Source of the DNA: Excoecaria cochinchinensis
Taxonomy: Eukaryota > Streptophyta > Magnoliopsida > Malpighiales > Euphorbiaceae
NCBI GenBank assembly: GCA_947683425.1
Contig: CANTUQ010000020.1
Location: 496,001 to 560,000 of the forward strand
Direction: 5' to 3'
DNA length: 64,000 bases
This document shows positions 11,621 to 23,478 of this stretch, one piece after another; the stretch's first letter is position 1, and every line of letters begins with the position of its first letter. Position numbers and translations under genes: made by a program. The notes under the pieces were generated by a model, which did no database searches, was not told where the DNA came from, and saw only the letters and a program-made list of their open reading frames with translations.

Positions 11621-11690
11621 AGAGTTAAAAAGTTAAGTGTGCTCGACGTATAGCAATCCCTAGGATGGGTGACCTCGGGATAGCTATATA
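11621..11690 (+). ncRNA. 5S-rRNA-derived segment (partial, probably not functional rRNA)
   Basis: Contains AGTTAAGTGTGCTC (11631-11644) and TAGGATGGGTGACCTC (11661-11676) in the order and nearly the spacing of the 3' half of plant 5S rRNA, covering the regions equivalent to the A box and C box of its internal Pol III promoter. The 5' half of 5S is absent and the 3' end is diverged. 5S-derived promoters are known in Cassandra TRIM elements, but the rest of LTR G is not recognisably Cassandra. Confidence 0.65.
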
Positions 11691-14084
11691 ATTGGAATTG
11701 ACAGCAGTTACTGGAAAATTTTTATTTGATAAAATTAATTTGTGGACTTTCAGGAGTCTAGTGGTAAAATTTGGAGTGAAAAATGAGGTCATTTGGCTTT
11801 CCGAAAGTTAAGTTGAAGTTTGTCTCTAGTTCGTTTCAATAGTAACCAGGGTTTGATAAACTTTGACTTAATTTTTAAAAATAGTAAATGAGCTCTAAAT
11901 GGTGTATTTGTGGGTTGTGTAAAGGTTTAAATTAATTTTTAGAAATTTTTGATAGTAATAGATTAATGAATCACAACAGAATTGAACAGTGTAAAATCAG
12001 ACCGATTTAAGTGAACCGGACCCCAAACGGACTCCGATTGAGCTAAAATTTTCCAGGGAGGCTATTTTTAATATTATAAGAATGATGGAATTATTGGAAG
12101 TGAAAATAAGTTGAGAAACTTATAGTTACCATAGAACAGTGGAATTTGGCCGAAAAACCAAAAATTGGTTCAAACCGGTTCGATCACTTTAGTTGGACCT
12201 ATTTTGATTCAAATTACATCTACAAATACCCCCTAAGACCAGATTTATCTAGAGAAATCACTAGAGAAACTGACCTTCTCCTCTCCTCCTTTGGCCAAAG
12301 TGAATTGTTCCCTTTTTCTCCAATTTTCTTCCATTTTCTCTTCATCTCTCCCCAAATCCAAGCCTCCTAAGCAAAGTTCAGCCTCTTTAAAATATGATGG
12401 TTGTTATTAGAGCTCATTTGAAGTGGAAAAAGTGGGAAAAAATAAGTGGAAAATTTTATGTGTCAAATTGAGGTATGTAAATTTGATGTTTTTAAATTGG
12501 TTTAAAGGTTCAAATAGGTACTTTAGGATGTGTAGAGTATTTTTATATAATTATATTGCATAAAGGAAGCAAATTTATGGTGATTTCTTTGATGATTATA
12601 TTCGGCCACTTAAGGAAAATAAAGGAGATGATGGTGTTTAAATGAGGTAAGGCATGAAAAGCATGCTTAAGATGTAGAGAACAAGAAAATAATGTTAGTG
12701 GATACAACATCCTTCTTATTCCATTGAAAAAGTATGAATTTAGGTTATGTTCATATTACATGTATGTGATTTATGCATGTTTAATTGAAATAAATTTGAT
12801 GGACATGTTTAGGAAGGTTAAAAATGGGATTTTGAATGATTAAAATAGAAAGAAAACAAGTGGATATAGGAACCCTAGGTTTGGCCGAATGGTATTCTTA
12901 AGGAATACTTGAAATACTTTAATGTTTAAAGCATGTAACAAGTGTATTAGTGATGTGTAACATGTAATTTAGTTAATTGAGTGATTAGAAGAAAGAGAAC
13001 TAAGTGAAATGGTATGGACACACCTTGGCTGAATGGAAGAGGTTAGGGTAATTTAGTATACTTTGATAATTGATTAAGTGTAATGGCATAAAATGACATA
13101 AGAATGATAATAGAGGTTGTATTAAGTTAATTAGAATAAATGGAATTTAATTGAACATAATTTGGTGTGATAATCTAATATGTATAAAGTAAAAATATTG
13201 ACATGTATGATGTAAATTGTGTAAAATGTTATGTTTAGTGTTAATATGGCTTTATATGTAAGATAGAAGTGATTAATGTTTAAAATGAGAAATTTTAAAG
13301 TATAGTGCAAGTGATGGCCGAATGAGTGTGTTGATAATCTTATAGTTAATTTTGTGAAATTGGTAATATAAATGTTTAAAAATAAATGTATAAATGAAAG
13401 GGAATGTAAATTAAATTAATTGGAATTTTTAATTGTTTAATTGAATATTTTATATGTTGAACATACATTATGTCTAAAGTGAATGTTATGGGTTATGATA
13501 TATTAAAGTAAAAAAAATAACATAATTGATGTTAAAATTGAATAATAAGTGTATTAGAATGAAATTGATGGAAAAAGAGTGAAGTGAAAATGATTATTAT
13601 ATGATTAAATGAACTCAATGGTATAATTGAAGATATAAATGATAAATATATGAAATGAAAGTGAATTATAAGTGATATGTAAATTTTAAAGTGAAGTGTA
13701 TTTGATGACCAAATGGTATATGTTGATATATTAAGTGATATAAGTGAAAATCTGATATTATTTGCCCTTAGTAATAGTCTAGTAGTGAAATCTAGTCCAA
13801 GATATAATTGGTTAGCCATAGGGATTCCACACCGCGGTCCGAGTTATGACAACTCGCTATCGATAGGCCAATGATAGTCTATCTCAATGCAATGTTTAGT
13901 ATTTACAGTGATCAGTGTAGTGCAGTGCTAGTGTTGAATGGCTCCTTTGGGATCATTCTATAGTGTAGTGGATCTATAGAATTCATGTCCTGCATATCCG
14001 GTTCGTAGATTTCTATCGGGTAAGATTTGAAACATTATGGTAAAATGCATTTAAATTTATTAAAATAGTGATAAATAAGAAAAT

Positions 14085-15095
14085 AAATGAACATAGGACT
14101 AAATTGAAAGAAATAGAAAGTTTAGGGGCAAAATGGTAATTTTACACTCAAGAGCGAAAATAAGTGATAATTAAGTGAAAAGTGTAGATAAAATGATAAT
14201 AGTGCAATGAATTTAAAGTTTAGGGATTAAAATATAATTTAGCATAAAAGTGAAAATTTAGGGACCAAAATGTAATTTTATAAGTTAAATAATGACTTAG
14301 ATGAAAGATAAGTGTAAATAAGGATATTTTAGTAAAAAAAGGTAAAATTTGGGGACATAATCGTAATTCTTATAAAAGTTGAGGACCTAAATGTAATTTT
14401 GCCAACGAATAGCTAATTAAAAGATTTAAGTGTAATTATTGACTAATGTAAGTATCTAAGTGGATAAATAATTTAAATGAGTGGTTTGAGGACTAAGTTA
14501 AAAGGAATGAAAAGTGTAGGTATAAAACAATAATTTTAGTATATAATTGAGGTAATAAGAGTTATTAAATAGAAAAGTGTAATTAAATGATTAATAATGT
14601 AATTTGATTTCGTGCTAGAGACAAATGAAAATTGATATGAAAATATTATCGGAAGGACTAAAAAGTAAATTTGTATGTTAATAATAAATTAAAAGTGAAA
14701 TTAAGAATAATTAGTGGCATAGTTGTGATTATAGTGAAAATAAATGGAAAGGTCGGAATTTAAGGGAACAATAAAGATTAAAGTGTAATTTGGTTTTAAA
14801 ATAATATGGTAAGGAGTAAATGGTAATTTGTAGACCAAATGATAAATAAATGTAAAATAAAATTAACTAGTGGCATTTTTGTAAATACAAGACAATTAAG
14901 GGTAAAATTGTAATTTGATAAAAGTTTAGGGACCTAATTGTAAATTTATAATGGTAAGGCTAATTAAGGGATTAAAGTGGAATTAATCATTAACATAAAT
15001 ATTAAATGCATAGTTGATAATTAATGAATAAATAATCAATGAAAATGGAATATTATGGTATAAATAATTATTAAGTGAATAACGGTTTTAATTAA

Positions 15096-15144
<49 letters not shown>

Positions 15145-15640
15145 GGTATGTGTGTAATCTAATTAAGTTTATATAGTGACTTAATTGTAATTAAGAAATA
15201 ATGAAGGGCAAAAATGTGAAGTAGTGGCCTTATTATGAATAAGTGAAAAATGAGGGATTTAAGGGTAATTGATCCTAATGGTGCTAACATAAGGACCTAA
15301 TTGTACATTAATAAGTGTATGGACTATTAAATGAAATTATCAGAAGATTAATTTGGATATATTATTGTAAGTTAAGAAATGAAAATAGAAATCAATAAAT
15401 CTAACTAATAAAGAATAATAATGATAATGATAATAAAAGTGACATGGAAGGGTAAATTAGTAAATATAAAGAATGTGAAGGACTTTAGTGAATTTAAACT
15501 ATAGTGTATGGATATTGAGTGGAATTAAAAAGGTCTAATGAGACTAATTGTATAGTCTGCCAAATAAAATATAACAAAAGTATTTAAATAATTATAGTGG
15601 AGAATAATAAATGTAAAGATAATAGTAAAATATAGCAAGT
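14085..15640 (+). repeat. Reiterated GGACCTAAATGTAATTT-like phrase in LTR G
   Basis: Variants of 'gggacctaaatgtaatttt' recur irregularly every 40-110 bp (for example near 14262, 14353, 14383, 14928). No long reading frame is present. It looks like an old, diverged tandem expansion. Confidence 0.6.
15098..15140. repeat. AT microsatellite
   Basis: Uninterrupted (ta)n run within LTR G. Confidence 0.95.
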
Positions 15641-15642
15641 GT

Positions 15643-15647
15643 AATTG
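15643..15647. repeat. E2 target-site duplication, left
   Basis: aattg, matched by aattg at 26527-26531, flanks the complete E2 element exactly. Confidence 0.95.
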
Positions 15648-17801
15648 TGTCACACCCCAATTAACCCCTAGTAGTATAAATCATGCATATGTGTACATTT
15701 GTATGTATTTTGGTATATAACAAGGGTATTTTGGGTATAGTGCATGTTATAAGAGTTATTTTAATATGTGGGTGCACATATATTAGTAGGGTGTGAATTA
15801 GTTGAGAAATATTTGTGTGTGCATGCATATACCATTGTTGGATATGAGTAAGGGAGTAGTGATTGGGTGTGAAAGAGTGTAGCATAGTAGAAGGAATCTA
15901 ATGGGATTTTATAGTGTGTGGATGCTCATACCTATGTGGAGTGCATTATTAGAGGGATTTATTGTGTGTTTTACTCACACACTAGTAGGATGTGTTAAGT
16001 GGAGATATTTTGAGTGTGTGTAAGTGTATGAGAGTTGGGTGTGAATAATTGGTTGCCACCAATTGGAAGGTGACATGTGGCAAATTTGGAAAAAGAAAAT
16101 GAAATGTACATGAAATGAAGAATTCCCGTAAGTCATTTGCATTTCCTTCATTCTCATCTTCTTCATCCTATTCTTCATTTCCTTCATCTTTTTCTTCACC
16201 TTCTTCATCTTTTTTCTTCTTCAATTTCTTCACATCTAAAAATCCTAGCTTAAATCTAAGAAATTGTGGGTAAAAATCAATAAATCTTGCATTAATTTAG
16301 TAAGATCAACTCCTAATTTTATCTTAATTATCCAATTTCTTTTATTTTTGTTGGATTTTAATTTAGGTTATGTGTTTTGTGTATTTTTGATGAATTGATG
16401 ATTAGTTGAGCCTCCTCCAAATTCTAAAGGCAAGGAAAAGGTTGGATCTAGTGGGATCAAGTGAAAAAAATTCAGGTTTGGGATTTTGTTTGGAAATTAT
16501 TTGTGATTTGTTTGGGAATTTGATTGTTAATTTATGTGTTTGATGGTTTGGATTAAATTTGGTGAATTGATGGTGTAAAATGGGTTGATTTGAAGTTGTT
16601 GAATTTCAAAGTGTAAATCCGTTTTTGAGGGATAGACTGACCTTTGCTCATTGTTTTTAGCATAAATCGAGTTTTACAACTCCAAATTGCATGATTCCAG
16701 TTGGGTTAGAACCATGACATCTGTGGTTAAAAGTTTGTAGAAGAAACCATAATTTAATTCGGACTCTAACCATTTTACAATTGCCCATTACAGTAGCAAA
16801 AATTGTCAGGTGTTTCAGTGGAGCATGGTAGAAACATTTGAGTATATCTCTCTGAATTCAGATCCAAACGATCTGAAATTTTTTTCAATAGAAATTTAAC
16901 ATCTTGAGGATTAATTTCTATGAAGACCACTTGGTTTGAAAATGTCGTTTACTTGTCCAAAAATGCATTTAAAGTCAGTAAACGGATTCTGCCCTGTGTC
17001 TGGGGACTAGTTGGAAAGCACACAGATTGACCTTTGTTCATTGGTTTTAACATAAATCGAGTTTTATAACTCCAAATTGCATAATTCCAGTTAGGTTAGA
17101 ACCATGACATCTTTGGTTAAAATTTTGTAGAAGAAACCATAATTTAATTCGGATTCTAACCATTTTAAAATCGCCCATTACAGTAGCGAAATTTGTCAGG
17201 TGTGTCTGTGGAACAGTATATATTATTTAGATCATATCTGGAGTTATAGACGTCCAAATGACCTCATATTTATCTCATTTGAAAGCTAACATCCTAAATA
17301 ACAATTTTTGTGAAGAACGTTTTTCCTAAATATGTTTTTAACTATGTGTAAAATGTATTGTAAGTTTAGACATACAATCTGTCTTGAACCAGTATAGCAT
17401 AATTAGTTTACACGAACTATAAGAATAATTTGCTTTATGAATAAATACTCATGACAAAAATTATATAATATATTTATAATTTATGATTAAGGAATTAAAC
17501 CTAATATGTTAGTTGAATAAATCTAATTTAATTAGGAAGCAAGAACTTGTGATTTGAATATTATATAAGCTATCTAAACGTTATTTAATGTCTTCTTATA
17601 TGCTTTACATCTTATAATTGTATTTTTGCTATGCTAAATATTTGTATGCCATATTATGCCTTAACTTATTAACTTAATGTGTCATGCTTAAAAATAATTG
17701 ATTTATGGACGTTAAATTCAATGGTTATTCATATTGAACAAATGTGTAACTAAATGTGAATTGTGTTATGCATGACCTGCGAGAGTCAGTCTAGTGGATA
17801 G

Positions 17802-17815
17802 TTAGGCATGCCTAA
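17802..17815. promoter_or_regulatory. Conserved palindrome TTAGGCATGCCTAA in E2 5' LTR
   Basis: Perfect palindrome 912 bp before the LTR end. An identical one lies at 25601-25614 in the 3' LTR, at similar distance in E1 and E9, and in compensated form in E7. Confidence 0.65.
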
Positions 17816-18004
17816 TAGAGTCTTTTAGCTGCAGCTTATATGGATGAATTATATGGATGATTTGGATCCTGATCAGATCCCCGATTGGTTCCTCGCGAAC
17901 CCTATAAGAAAATGTATTTGAATCCTCGCGATTCTTATTAATATGATGAATCTTGTTTAAGGGCCCCTATAAAGGTTTTATAAACATAAAATAAAAATGG
18001 TTTT

Positions 18005-18065
18005 CGATTCGTACCCGTAAGGTATCGCTATACGTCGATTCGTACCCGTAAGGTATCGCTATGCG
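18005..18065 (+). repeat. Two-copy direct repeat in E2 LTR
   Basis: Two adjacent copies of a unit of about 31 bp built around CGATTCGTACCCGTAAGG. The same pair is in the 3' LTR (25804-25864). Confidence 0.9.
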
Positions 18066-18326
18066 TATACTCGTTATCCACTATTATGAGTCAGCAGGAT
18101 CTTTAATTGATATGTGATTTGTTATGTTACCGTTGATTATACAAAAGTAATAATTGAATGAGATAATATGGATATGGATATAAACATGAGATGCTGAATA
18201 TATGGTTATAAATTGGAGCCTATATGTATACATATTATGACATGAATCATGTATATGCCATTATGAATGTGATATGCCTTGACGACCACTGTGAGTGGCC
18301 GTCCATAAAATATGTGTGAATCCCCA

Positions 18327-18365
18327 CTAAGCGTTTATCGCTTAGCACGGTGTGTTTACCCGTGC
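18327..18365 (+). promoter_or_regulatory. Double hairpin in E2 5' LTR
   Basis: CTAAGCG-TTTAT-CGCTTAG (18327-18345) is a perfect 7-bp stem. It is followed without a gap by GCACGG, nine bases, CCGTGC (18345-18365). Then comes CAGGTAAAT, which resembles a 5' splice site. The copy in the 3' LTR is at 26126-26164, with one change in the second stem. Equivalent structures are in E1, E7, E8 and E9. Confidence 0.65.
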
Positions 18366-18732
18366 AGGTAAATAAGAAGCTTTGTTTAAGAGAGTCATTG
18401 CAGTCCAGCCAACACAGCAAGGTTTAGAGTTTGGAGTTTATTTTATTATGGTTGATTCTTTTATGTAAAGAACTTTTGATATTGGTTTGGAAAATAGCTT
18501 CCGCTGGTGTATTTGTATTTGGGCTTGTAATATTATTACATATATGATGAGTGATAACATGCGATGTATTATGAAAATTTTAAATTGCCCTGTATTTCAG
18601 TACGCATGATTATGTATGATATGTGTATAAATTGTTCCGCGTTCCGCATCTGTTCAGTGACACCCCGACTCGTAGTATCTGCTTGGTGACACCCCGACTC
18701 ATACGGGTATGGGTAGGGGGTGTTATAGGTTT

Positions 18733-18744
18733 TGGTATCAGAGC
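18733..18744 (+). promoter_or_regulatory. E2 primer-binding site (tRNA-iMet type)
   Basis: Exact TGGTATCAGAGC five bases after the 5' LTR. Confidence 0.93.
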
Positions 18745-18847
18745 CTAGGTTTAGGCGTTTTCTGGGTGATGTTGTAATTGTTGTGCGTAAATGTGTCTAT
18801 GTTTAGGGCTGTGTTGGCTGATTCAGTTATTTCTTGTTTTGTTATAG

Positions 18848-21800
18848 ATGGCCTCGAATTCAAATCGTGGTTTACTTGAGGAATCGGCTGAAAGTGTAAA
18901 TCCTCCAGCAGTTGATCCTTCAGCATCTTTATCGGCACAACCAGCTAGGGTGCAACCCGAGCCTGCTGCTGCTACTTTTGAGGCTATGTTCAGAATGAAT
19001 CAGAATATGGCTCAGGTTTTGGAAAGAATGGCTGCTCCGAGAGCTCCTTTAGAGTGTTTGAGAAGAGCTGGTGCTGAAGATTTCTATGGGACTGGTTTAG
19101 GGGAATCAGAATTAGCAGAGAAATGGTTGGATAAATTAAAAAGGACTTTAAAGGAAATCAGATGTCCTCCGGATCAACAAGGAGAGTGTGCAGTGGCTCT
19201 GTTACAAGGTGCAGCATATTCATGGTGGGGATTAGTGAGTAGGCAACCTCAGATACCAGATCCTGTGTCTTGGGAGTTCTTTGAGGAGGAGTTTAAAAAG
19301 AAATATATCACTCAAGCTTATAAAAATGCTAGATGGGCAGAGTTCCTGAACTTGAAACAAAGGGCTATATCTGTTTCTGATTATGAAAAAGAGTGTACTC
19401 GGTTGGCTCAGTATGCCCCAGATGGAGTTATGACAGAGGATTTTAGATGTAAGCAATTTGAGGCTGGATTGAATGAATCCTTGAAGGTGCCTTTGATTCC
19501 CTTGAAGTGTTTACCAGGAGTTACTTACTATCAGCTTACGGAGGCTGCAATGTTGGCTGAGACAAGTGAAATAGTGCGAAGAGAAAATGTTCAGAGGAGG
19601 AATATTTCAAGGGGTGGTCCATCCTTATCTTCGGGTAAGAGATCTCGAGACGCGCATCATCAGTTCTCTACTGGTTCAGCTACTAGGGGCAGAAGACAGG
19701 GTTCTGCACTGTCAGGTTCTGGTAGAGGTTCAAGCAGGTTGAATGTATTATCTGAGTGTCAGTATTGCGGTAGGATTCACCGGGGTGAGTGTAGACGACT
19801 CACGGGTGGATGTTTTAGATGTGGAAGCACAGAACACTTGATGGCCAGTTGTCCGAGGATGAATAACAATTTGGGTCCTCAGAGAGAGGCAAGCAGGGTT
19901 GGTTCCAATGTTACTCAGGCTACTTATGGTAGAGGTAGAGGTAGAGGTCGAGGCGGTCGACCTAGAGATGGAGCTGTGTCTGAGTCAGTTGAGCGTCTGA
20001 CACCAGTTGCAGTCAGAGCTTACGCTACCAGAGCTAGAGGGGAGCAGGATGGTCCTGATGTGATTGCTGGGAAGTTCTTACTCCTTGACACTGAGTTATA
20101 TGCCTTAATAGATCCTGGTTCCACACACTCATATTTGTGCACAAATAAAATTGTTAATAAGTTACATGTGATAGATCAGTTAGAGCATGAGGTATGTGTG
20201 ACCAGTCCATTAGGGCATAGTGTCAATGTGAGTAGAGTGTATAAGAGTTGTCCTTTGATAATTGAGGGAGTTGAGTTTCCTGCAGATCTGATAGAGCTAC
20301 CATTCAGAGAGTTTGATCTGATTTTGGGTATGGATTGGTTGGATAGACATCGAGCTGTGGTTGATTGTCATAGGAAGACTTTTGTGCTTCGAGATAGAAA
20401 CCGAGATCCAGTTTTTGTAAAAGGTTTGGGTGCTAGTGCTTTGCACAATGTGATTTCTGCGATGCAAGCCAAGAGGTTTATCAGAAAAGGGTGTGAGGCA
20501 TTCTTAGCTGTGGTTTTGGATTCTAAGAGGGATCAAGTAAAGATTGAAGATATCCCAGTTGTGCGGGAGTTTAGTGATGTTTTTCCAGGTGATTTGCCAG
20601 GGTTACCTCCTGAGAGAGAAGTGGAGTTAGCCATTGAGATTATGCCAAGTACCACACCCATATCGAGGGCACCTTATCGGATGACTCTTGTAGAGTTGAG
20701 AGAACTTAAAACTCAATTACAAGAGCTGTTGGATAAGGGGTTTATTCGACCTAGCATATCTCCATGGGGAGCTCATGTTCTATTTGTTAAGAAGAAAGAT
20801 GGTTCCTTGCGGATGTGTATCGACTACAGACAGATTAACAAAGTCACAGTAAAGAACAAGTATCCATTGCCAAGAGTTGAAGATTTATTTGATCAGCTTC
20901 GAGGCGCAGGTGTTTTCTCAAAGATAGATCTTCGGTCTGGGTACTATCAGCTACGGGTCAAGGATGAGGATGTGATTAAGACTGCATTTCGAACTCGGTA
21001 TGGCCATTATGAGTTCCTTGTTATGCCGTTTGGTTTGACCAATGCTCCAGCGGCTTTTATGGATTTAATGAACCGAGTGTTTAGGCCATATTTGGACGAG
21101 TTTGTTGTGGTATTTATAGATGATATCTTGGTGTATTCCAAGGATGAGCGTGAACATGAAGATCATCTTCGGATAGTTTTACAAGTTTTGAGAGAGCATC
21201 AGTTGTTTGCCAAGCTGAGCAAGTGTGACTTTTGGCTTCGTGAAGTTTCATTTTTAGGTCATATAATTTCTGCTAAGGGTATTCAAGTGGATCCAGCAAA
21301 GATAGAGGCGATTGTTGATTGGAAAGCACCTAAAAATATTCAAGAAGTGAGAAGTTTTCTTGGTTTGGCGGGTTACTACCGTCGATTTGTTAAGAGTTTT
21401 TCAGTGATTGCCGCCCCGATGACAAGATTGTTGAGAAAAGGAGTCAGATTTGAGTGGTCAGATAAGTGTCAGGCTTATTTTGAGCAGTTGAAGAAGTTGT
21501 TAGTTGAGGCTCCTATACTTACTCAACCCATCTCGGGTAAAGAGTTTGTCATCTATAGTGATGCTTCAGGTGTTGGTCTTGGCTGTGTTTTGATGCAAGA
21601 AGGCACGGTTGTGGCTTATGCTTCTCGACAGTTGAAACCACTTGAGAGGAATTATCCGACACATGATCTAGAGTTGGCTGCTGTGATCTTTGCTTTGAAG
21701 ATTTGGCGTCATTATTTGTATGGAGAGAAATGTAGGATCTTTATAGACCACAAGAGTTTGAAATACTTTCTCACACAGAAGGAATTGAATATGAGACAGC

Positions 21801-23478
21801 GTCGTTGGCTTGAGTTGTTCAAGGATTACGACTGCATTGTGGATTACCATCCAGGTAAGGCCAATGTAGTCGCTGATGCTTTGAGTCGAAAGTCGATGTC
21901 GGCTTTGTTTTTGAGACGGTTTAGATGGAGATTTGATTCAGATGGGGCTTTGATTGCTCAGTTGAGAGTTAAGCCTACCTTGAGACAGAAAATTATTGAT
22001 GCTCAGAGGGATGATGAGAAGCTACAACGGATTGTGCAAGAGGTCAATTTGGGAAAACAGTCAGAGTTCTCCGTTCAGGATGGAGTGATTATGTATAGAA
22101 ATCGTTTGTGTGTACCAGAGGGGGAAGAGTTAAGAAGACAGCTTATGAGTGAGGCACATGGTACAGTTTTCACTATGCATCCTGGTAGTGAGAAGATGTA
22201 TCGAGACATGAAGCAGTTCTTTTGGTGGTCTGGTATGAAAAGGGATATTACAGATTTTGTATCTAGATGCTTGACATGTCAGCAAGTTAAGGCCGAGCAT
22301 CAAGTTCCTTCGGGTTTGCTCACGCCTTTGTCTATTCCCGAGTGGAAATGGGATGATATAGCCATGGACTTTGTAACAGGTTTACCTTTAACTTAGAAGA
22401 AACATGACTCAGTTTGGGTGATAGTGGATCGACTTACGAAGTCAGCTCATTTTCTACCAGTTAGGATGGATTATCCGATGGATAGATTGGCCAGTATTTA
22501 TGTGGATGAGATAGTTCAGTTACATGGAGTGCCTTTGTCCATAGTTTCAGACCGGGACCCGAGGTTCACATCTAAGTTTTGGAAAGTTTTACAGCGAGCT
22601 TTGGGTACCAGGTTGAACTTTAGCACAGCATTCCATCCTCAGACAGATGGTCAATCTGAGCGGGTTATACAGATTCTAGAAGACATGATGAGGGCTTGTG
22701 CTTTGGATTTTCCAGGTAGTTGGGATAAGTATGTGTCACTCATGGAATTTGCCTACAACAATAGTTATCAATCGAGCATCGGTATGGCTCCATATGAGGT
22801 TTTGTACGGTCGACAGTACAAAACTTCAGTTTGTTGGACCGAGTTATCTGAGAGGTCAGTGATTGGACCAGATGTGGTTAGAGACACAGAAGAAAAGATC
22901 AGAATTGTCAACGGAATTTGAAAGCGGCTAAAGATCGACAAAAGTCATATGCAAACTTGAAGAGGAAAGATGTGCATTTTGAAGTTGGGAACAAAGTTTT
23001 TCTTAAGGTATCTCCTTGGAGGAAGATACTTCGGTTTGGAAAGAAAGGTAAGCTTAGTCCTCGCTACATTGGACCGTATGAGATTTTATCTAAGGTTGGT
23101 CCGGTAGCCTATAGATTGGCATTACCGATGGAGTTGTCTAAGTTGCATGATGTGTTCCATGTTTCGATGCTTCGTCGGTATAGATCGGATCCTTCACATG
23201 TTTTGTCGGTTCAAGATGTACGAGTGCAACCTGATTTTTCTTATGATGAGGAACCAAAAGCTATTCTAGCCCGAGAGATGAGACAGTTAAGGAGTAAACA
23301 AATTCCTTTGGTTAAAGTGTTATGGGATCACCATGGAGTCGAGGAAGCTACTTGGGAAACCGAGGAGTCAATGAGAGCTCAGTATCCGCAATTTTTCATT
23401 TCAGGTGAGAATTTCGAGGACGAAATTCTTATTAGTAGGAGAGAGTTGTCACACCCCAATTACCCCCTAGTAGTATAA
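18848..23478 (+). pseudogene. E2 gag-pol polyprotein, one stop and one frameshift
   Basis: Open for 1182 codons to a TAG at 22394. Gag capsid is about residues 60-210, the zinc knuckle CFRCGSTEHLMASC is 322-335, protease Asp is D422 (DPGSTHSYLC), RT FIDD is 756-759, RNase H D905 (YSDASGVGLG), then the H2C2 domain, with integrase D1174 just before the stop. Past the TAG the same frame continues with D1235 (SDRDPRF) and E1271 (GQSERV), giving D-x60-D-x35-E. A single-base loss near 22907 shifts frame. The remainder (22918-23478) has the integrase C-terminus and a chromodomain-like segment (HHGVEEATWETEE). The frame ends 32 nt inside the 3' LTR. The TAG sits where CAG would be one transition away. 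Confidence 0.93.
23437..23446 (+). promoter_or_regulatory. E2 polypurine tract
   Basis: Purine run AGGAGAGAG directly before the 3' LTR, overlapping the last codons of pol. Confidence 0.8.

Larger units (their letters stand above)
15648..18727 (+). repeat. E2 5' LTR (3080 bp)
   Basis: Begins tgtcacaccccaatt and ends tgttata (the 3' LTR ends tgttaca). Holds a TGACATGTGGCAA box (16069-16081), a CT-rich stretch (about 16135-16230), two diverged copies of a block of about 190 bp (about 16640 and 17030), a palindrome (17802-17815), a 31-bp direct repeat (18005-18065) and a double hairpin (18327-18365). Confidence 0.96.

Noticed and set aside
11621..11690. A functional 5S rRNA gene
   Set aside because: Only the 3' half is recognisable, with several changes and no tandem gene context.
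15661..16208. Small frames duplicated exactly at 23460-24007
   Set aside because: They are the same LTR sequence read on the antisense strand of E2; duplication comes from the LTR pair.
18733..18744. tRNA genes at TGGTATCAGAGC and TGGCGACTCC sites
   Set aside because: These are short primer-binding sites complementary to tRNA 3' ends; no cloverleaf sequence surrounds them.
18848..22396. A 1182-codon frame as a host gene
   Set aside because: All domains are retroelement gag-pol and the frame sits between matched LTRs with a TSD.
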